Source: Pseudomonas aylmerensis (GTDB lineage: Bacteria; Pseudomonadota; Gammaproteobacteria; Pseudomonadales; Pseudomonadaceae). Taken from it: a stretch of DNA of 64,000 nt. Under the pieces are notes generated by a model. It saw only the letters and a program-made list of their open reading frames with translations, searched no databases and was not told where the DNA came from. Of the stretch, positions 60,328-64,000 are shown piece after piece (within the stretch, counting starts at the first letter, position 1; each line of letters opens with the position of its first letter). Made by a program: the position numbers and the translations under genes. Where the stretch lies: positions 1 to 64,000 of the forward strand of contig NZ_MAUE01000011.1 in assembly GCF_001702265.1 (NCBI RefSeq). The letters run 5' to 3'.

Positions 60328-61064
60328 GCTGGCTTCAATGCCTCGCGAATGCGCTGCACGGCGGCGACCGAGCTGGCGTTGTCGCCATGCACGCACAGGG
60401 TGTTGGCCCGCAATACCAGCGGGCTGCCATCGCTGGCCTTCAGGGCCTCGCCACGGGAAAGGGTCAGGGCCTGCTGGACGATGGTGTCGGAATCATGGTG
60501 CACGGCACCCGGCAATTGGCGCGAAACCAGATGCCCCTTGGGGTCGTAGGCACGGTCGGCGAAGGCCTCGAACCACAGGATGACCCCGTATTCATCGCCC
60601 AGGGCCTGGGCCGCGCTGTTGTCGCGGGTGGCCAGCAGCATCAGTGGCAGGTCGCCATAGGCGGCCACGGCCTGGATCACCGCGCGCAGCTGCACCGGGT
60701 TGGCCATCATGTCGTTGTACATCGCGCCGTGTGGCTTGACGTAGCTGACCCGCCCACCCTGGGCGCGGCAGATGCCGTCGAGGGCGCCGATCTGGTAATG
60801 CAGCAGGTCCTGGATTTCTTCGGGCGTGTAGGCCATGGAGCGACGACCGAACCCTTGCACGTCCTGATACGCCGGGTGCGCGCCCACTTGCACACCGTGC
60901 TTGAGCGCCAGGCCGACGGTCTTGCGCATGATGCTCGGGTCGCCGGCATGGAAGCCACAGGCCACGTTGGCGCAATCGATGAATGGCATGACCTCGGCGT
61001 CCAGACCCATCGTCCAGTTGCCAAAGCTTTCGCCGATGTCGCAATTCAATAGCAGGCGGCTCAC
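60324..61064 (-). CDS. pxpA: 5-oxoprolinase subunit A
   Basis: A 246-aa LamB/YcsF family protein, first gene of the pxp operon. It begins with [19 protein letters not shown], and [19 protein letters not shown] and [10 protein letters not shown] are typical for PxpA. Start and length are normal. It is divergent from a LysR-type regulator with a 174-base intergenic region, which probably controls it. Confidence 0.91.
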   Translation of the reverse strand: MSRLLLNCDIGESFGNWTMGLDAEVMPFIDCANVACGFHAGDPSIMRKTVGLALKHGVQVGAHPAYQDVQGFGRRSMAYTPEEIQDLLHYQIGALDGICRAQGGRVSYVKPHGAMYNDMMANPVQLRAVIQAVAAYGDLPLMLLATRDNSAAQALGDEYGVILWFEAFADRAYDPKGHLVSRQLPGAVHHDSDTIVQQALTLSRGEALKASDGSPLVLRANTLCVHGDNASSVAAVQRIREALKPA

Positions 61065-61146
61065 GGTGGTCGCTCCTGTAGGCTTTGTTTTTTTGTAGTG
61101 TGGGATTTTTTACACAGAACTCGCAACTTGTCCTGGCACCCCTACG

Positions 61147-61192
61147 ACGCTTATCGTGGAATAACTCGATTTTTGGCGCTGGCCCGGTGCGG
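61147..61192. promoter_or_regulatory. Possible LysR-type operator between pxpA and its divergent regulator
   Basis: TTATCGTGGAATAA (61152-61165 approximately) is a TTAT-N6-ATAA dyad of the T-N11-A type recognised by LysR-family regulators, in the divergent promoter region. By eye only. Confidence 0.35.
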
Positions 61193-61238
61193 CGTCCAAC
61201 TAATAAAAACCGATCCAAGCATAAGAAAAGTTGATCCC

Positions 61239-62150
61239 ATGAATTTGAAGTTCCTCGAAACCTTCGTCTGGGTGGCCAAGCTCAAGAGCTTTCGGCTGAC
61301 CGCCGAGAAGTTGTTCACCACCCAGGCCTCGATTTCCAGCCGCATTGCCGTGCTGGAAAGCGAGCTGGGCGTGAAGTTGTTTCTGCGCGACTCACGGGGC
61401 GTGAGCCTGACCCCGGAAGGCCTGAAGGTGCTCGATTATGCCGAGCAGATGATGGTGACCATGCAAGGCCTGAAGCAGTCCCTGGAGACCACCAGCAGCA
61501 AGGTCGGGCGCATCCGCATCGGCGCGATGGACACGGTGATCCACACGTGGCTGAGCCCGCTGGTCGCCGAGTTGATGGACCATTTCCCGCTGGTTGAAAT
61601 CGAGTTGGTCGCCGATACGGCGCTGAACCTCAGCGATCAGCTGCAAAAAGGCTTTCTGGATTTGATCCTGCAAACCGACCTGCTGCGCCTGGAAACAGTG
61701 CGCAGCCTGGAACTGGCCAGCCACCCCATGGCGTGGATCGTCGCCAGCCAATCGATCTACAACCGCGACTACGCGTCCCTGGCCGAACTGGCCCAGGAGC
61801 GCATCATCACCTATTCGAAAAACTCCCACCCGCACCAGGATGTTCTCAGCCTGATGCAAGCCAATGGCGTGGCCGCGCCGAGGATGAACTGTGTGAACTC
61901 CGTGTCGGCGATCACGCGGTTGTTGCGTGATGGCTTCGGCATTGGCGCACTGCCGCCGGTGCTGGTCACTGAGGAACTCGCGCGCGGCGAACTGGTGATG
62001 CTGCCGATGGCGCAGCAACTGCCGAATCTGCAGGTGGTGGTGTCGTGGCGTGTGGGGGTGGAGTTGGTCGAGGAGATTGTCGGGCTGTGCCAGAAGGTGG
62101 TGGCGCAGTATGCCAAGGAAGCAGGCGCGGAGCGCATGGTGCTGGCCTGA
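61239..62150 (+). CDS. LysR-family transcriptional regulator (probable regulator of pxpABC)
   Basis: A 303-aa LysR-type regulator. Its helix-turn-helix (about residues 18-45: SFRLTAEKLFTTQASISSRIAVLE) is followed by the linker helix and the two-lobed effector domain (DTVIHTWLSPLVAELMDHFPLVEIELV near 100). It is divergent from pxpA, the usual layout for a regulator of the adjacent operon, so 5-oxoproline or a related compound may be the effector (inferred). The start is the ATG of the typical MNLKFLETFVWVAKL beginning; no good ribosome site precedes it. Confidence 0.88.
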   Translation: MNLKFLETFVWVAKLKSFRLTAEKLFTTQASISSRIAVLESELGVKLFLRDSRGVSLTPEGLKVLDYAEQMMVTMQGLKQSLETTSSKVGRIRIGAMDTVIHTWLSPLVAELMDHFPLVEIELVADTALNLSDQLQKGFLDLILQTDLLRLETVRSLELASHPMAWIVASQSIYNRDYASLAELAQERIITYSKNSHPHQDVLSLMQANGVAAPRMNCVNSVSAITRLLRDGFGIGALPPVLVTEELARGELVMLPMAQQLPNLQVVVSWRVGVELVEEIVGLCQKVVAQYAKEAGAERMVLA

Positions 62151-62160
62151 CCCGCCCAAA

Positions 62161-62236
62161 CCTGCAGGAGCCGGCTTGCCGGCGATAGCGCTTCAGCGTC
62201 GCGTGAGCCGCATCGCCGCAAGCCGGGCGCCTACAG
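62161..62236. repeat. Imperfect REP pair (CCGGCTTGCC type)
   Basis: GGAGCCGGCTTGCCGGCGAT on the left and ATCGCCGCAAGCCGGGCGCC on the right make an imperfect inverted repeat between the convergent LysR gene and the DUF2937 gene. Confidence 0.75.
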
Positions 62237-62252
62237 TGAATCAAGGTGGCCG

Positions 62253-62795
62253 TTAGAGGCCTTTCAGATCTCGCTCTTCGATCGGCCGGCTCTGGCGCAG
62301 GCGCTTGCCGCCCAGCACTACCCAGTCGATCAGGCGGAACAGGCATTCCAGGCCGAACGACAGCAGCATCGCCCCGCCCAGGCCCCAGCCCATGGCTTCG
62401 GGGGTCAACAGGATCTGGTAGCTGTAGCCATTCCAGGTTTCCAGGCGGATATCCGGGTCGGCAGCCACGGCCACTTGCAGCGCGCGGATGTACCAGGGGC
62501 CTTGCATCGCCTGGAATTGCTTATCCAGCGCCACCTGCCGATTGAGCATGGCTCCCAGGCTGTTGGCATCGCTCTGGAACACCGGGTCATCGCTGGCGCG
62601 GTAGTGGGCGACCAGCGCCTGCAGGTCGCCATTGAAGAACTGCTGCGCGGTGGACTCGAACCCGCGCAGGCCGGTCTGGGCCTCGATCAAGTGGGCTTCG
62701 ACGCGCTTGGCGTAATCGTTGATGAACCCCGGCACTTGCACGCCGACCAACAAGCCAATGGCAAACAGCACCAACCGCAGGTAACTGAGCAACAT
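62253..62795 (-). CDS. DUF2937 family membrane protein
   Basis: A 180-aa protein with a membrane helix near the N-terminus (LRLVLFAIGLLVGVQVPGF) and a second near residues 140-158 (GWGLGGAMLLSFGLECLF); the loop between them should be periplasmic. AAGGA lies ten bases before the ATG. It belongs to DUF2937, function unknown. The C-terminus is basic and charged (KRLRQSRPIEERDLKGL). It follows the amidotransferase gene with eleven bases between them and may be co-transcribed. Confidence 0.78.
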   Translation of the reverse strand: MLLSYLRLVLFAIGLLVGVQVPGFINDYAKRVEAHLIEAQTGLRGFESTAQQFFNGDLQALVAHYRASDDPVFQSDANSLGAMLNRQVALDKQFQAMQGPWYIRALQVAVAADPDIRLETWNGYSYQILLTPEAMGWGLGGAMLLSFGLECLFRLIDWVVLGGKRLRQSRPIEERDLKGL

Positions 62796-62806
62796 GGTCG
62801 ATATCC

Positions 62807-63583
62807 TTACTCGGTGATGCCCTGGCTGACGCATTCACCGCTTCGCCACAGGCTCCATTGGCCCGGTTCGTAGCGGGTCCAGTTTTCGTTGTCGGTCAAC
62901 GGCTCGGTGGCTATCACCGTCACCACATCGTTGGGCGTGGTTTCGGCCTGAAAATCGACGATCACGTCGACATCTTTCAGGCGCGCGGGGCCAAACGGCG
63001 CACGCCGGGTAATCTGCGCCAATTTCGTCGAGCAAAAGCAAAACAGCCAGTCGCCATCGCTGAGCAGGCAGTTGAACACGCCTTTGCTGCGGTATTCAGC
63101 GCAGGCGGCGATCAGGTCCGGCAGCATTCGTTCGATGTCCACCGGCTCGGGGAATGCCTCGCGCACGCGGTTGAGCAGGTCGCAGAACGCCGCTTCGCTG
63201 TCGGTATCGCCGACCGGGCGGTAGAAGGTGGCGCGCGGGGTGAAGTCCGCCAGCTGGCCGTTGTGGGCGAAACACCAGTTGCGCCCCCACAGCTCACGCA
63301 CGAACGGATGGGTGTTGGCCAGGCTCACCTTGCCGACATTGGCCTGGCGGATATGCCCGATCACCACTTCGCTCTTGATGGGATAACGCTGCACCAGCAG
63401 GGCGACTTCCGACTCGCTGCTGGCGGCCGGGTCCTGGAACAGGCGCAGGCCACGGCCTTCGTAGAAGGCGATGCCCCAACCGTCGCGGTGCGGGCCGGTG
63501 CGCCCACCGCGCTGCATCAGCCCGGTAAAGCTGAACACGATATCGGTGGGGACGTTGGCACTCATGCCCAATAATTCACACAT
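62807..63583 (-). CDS. Class II glutamine amidotransferase (YafJ-like)
   Basis: A 258-aa protein of the Ntn-hydrolase class II amidotransferase family. The nucleophilic cysteine is residue 2 (MCELLGMS), exposed after methionine removal. Family marks are [46 protein letters not shown] and the GDTDSEA segment. Its synthetase partner and substrate are unknown. It lies between the 125-aa membrane protein gene and the DUF2937 gene, closely spaced on the same strand. Confidence 0.92.
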   Translation of the reverse strand: MCELLGMSANVPTDIVFSFTGLMQRGGRTGPHRDGWGIAFYEGRGLRLFQDPAASSESEVALLVQRYPIKSEVVIGHIRQANVGKVSLANTHPFVRELWGRNWCFAHNGQLADFTPRATFYRPVGDTDSEAAFCDLLNRVREAFPEPVDIERMLPDLIAACAEYRSKGVFNCLLSDGDWLFCFCSTKLAQITRRAPFGPARLKDVDVIVDFQAETTPNDVVTVIATEPLTDNENWTRYEPGQWSLWRSGECVSQGITE

Positions 63584-63613
63584 GCCAGGGCTCTCGCTGC
63601 AGGGCGGACAACG

Positions 63614-63991
63614 TTAAAGGCGCGGCTCGACGCGCATACCGCTCACGGGGGCAGGACGGCGCAAAGGCTCGTCGTCATCGTCCGGCTCGGCGGCCAGGGC
63701 GGCATCGACGGCGGCCTTGCGCTCCCGGCGGGCATTGGCGGCGCGCTCGATGGGCCAACGGATCAACACGAATACGAGGTACACGGCAAACGCGATCATC
63801 GTGTACATGAACAGATCGGAGATCGCTCGCCAGGCGTTGTTGCCGACCTTGAGCACCAGGTCCAGCGCGGTAATGGCCACGGCCGGCGCGAACTGGGTCT
63901 TGACCGGGTCGACGATGGTCGGGCTGAACAGCAGCACCGCCATCAGCAATTGCAGCGGCTCGCGCAGCCAGCGCCAGATCCAGCGGGTCAT
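63614..63991 (-). CDS. Small membrane protein of unknown function
   Basis: A 125-aa protein with two hydrophobic segments (LQLLMAVLLFSPTIV near residues 13-28 and LFMYTMIAFAVYLVFVLIRW near residues 60-79) and a charged, alanine-rich cytoplasmic tail (RREAANARRERKAAVDAALAAEP-type, ending DDDDEPLRRP). No family recognised. Its start is inside the window (ATG 11 bases before the window edge), so it is complete. It is probably the first gene of a short minus-strand operon with the amidotransferase and DUF2937 genes. Confidence 0.72.
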   Translation of the reverse strand: MTRWIWRWLREPLQLLMAVLLFSPTIVDPVKTQFAPAVAITALDLVLKVGNNAWRAISDLFMYTMIAFAVYLVFVLIRWPIERAANARRERKAAVDAALAAEPDDDDEPLRRPAPVSGMRVEPRL

Positions 63992-64000
63992 GCGCCACCA

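Overview
The window reads as core chromosome of a Pseudomonas species, most likely of the P. fluorescens group. The evidence is the GC-rich coding sequence, the recognisable Pseudomonas gene neighbourhoods (tal-rssC-rssB-PilZ-mlaA; lolCDE-PilZ-gdpD-sthA; gap-mfd-csiV; nagZ-psrA-lexA-sulA; topA-DUF1653-fadA-fadB; usp-uup-slt; rlmM-acnA; cysK-DUF748-MoxR-VWA) and many REP/REPIN palindromes of the GGAGCGGGCTTGCTCGCGA type that is common in that group. Comparisons with P. aeruginosa synteny are from memory. I see no rRNA, tRNA, prophage, insertion sequence or CRISPR array.

Layout. 0.3-7.1 kb: transaldolase, the RssB/RssC partner-switch pair, a PilZ protein, MlaA, a degenerate phosphonatase-like HAD protein, a DUF4404 protein, QueF and a copper cupredoxin. 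7.2-9.3 kb: copper two-component system CopRS, with a CopR box between it and the cupredoxin gene. 9.4-16.3 kb: lipoprotein-sorting ABC transporter LolCDE, a second PilZ protein, glycerophosphodiester phosphodiesterase, soluble transhydrogenase and a chalcone-isomerase-like protein. 16.4-26.1 kb: long-form GAPDH, Mfd, CsiV-family protein, SWIM-SNF2 helicase and NagZ. 26.2-28.3 kb: PsrA fatty-acid regulator and the lexA-sulA SOS operon. 28.3-37.7 kb: a REP-derived array, small conserved proteins, a 56-codon reading frame, TopA, DUF1653 and the fadBA beta-oxidation operon, followed by a possible sRNA. 37.8-47.9 kb: universal stress protein, Uup-type ABC-F ATPase, Slt70-type lytic transglycosylase, a second REP array, an MsbA-like exporter, PdxB and a MATE exporter. 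47.9-58.6 kb: TusA, RlmM, AcnA, LpxO, a third REP array, CysK, a DUF748/MoxR/VWA cluster and a calcium-loop repeat protein. 58.7-64 kb: the 5-oxoprolinase genes pxpABC with a divergent LysR regulator, DUF2937, a class II glutamine amidotransferase and a small membrane protein.

Most of the window is ordinary housekeeping content. The points most worth a second look are the three nested REP-derived arrays (28.3, 42.5 and 53.5 kb), in which degenerate copies of the palindrome arms continue outward on both sides; a shared 27-bp two-box PsrA operator in front of psrA and fadBA; a phosphonatase-fold protein that has lost its catalytic aspartates and cap domain; an internally duplicated protein with dockerin-like calcium loops but no signal peptide; a 56-residue frame beside topA; an sRNA-like set of hairpins after fadB; and an intrinsic terminator inside the lol gene cluster.
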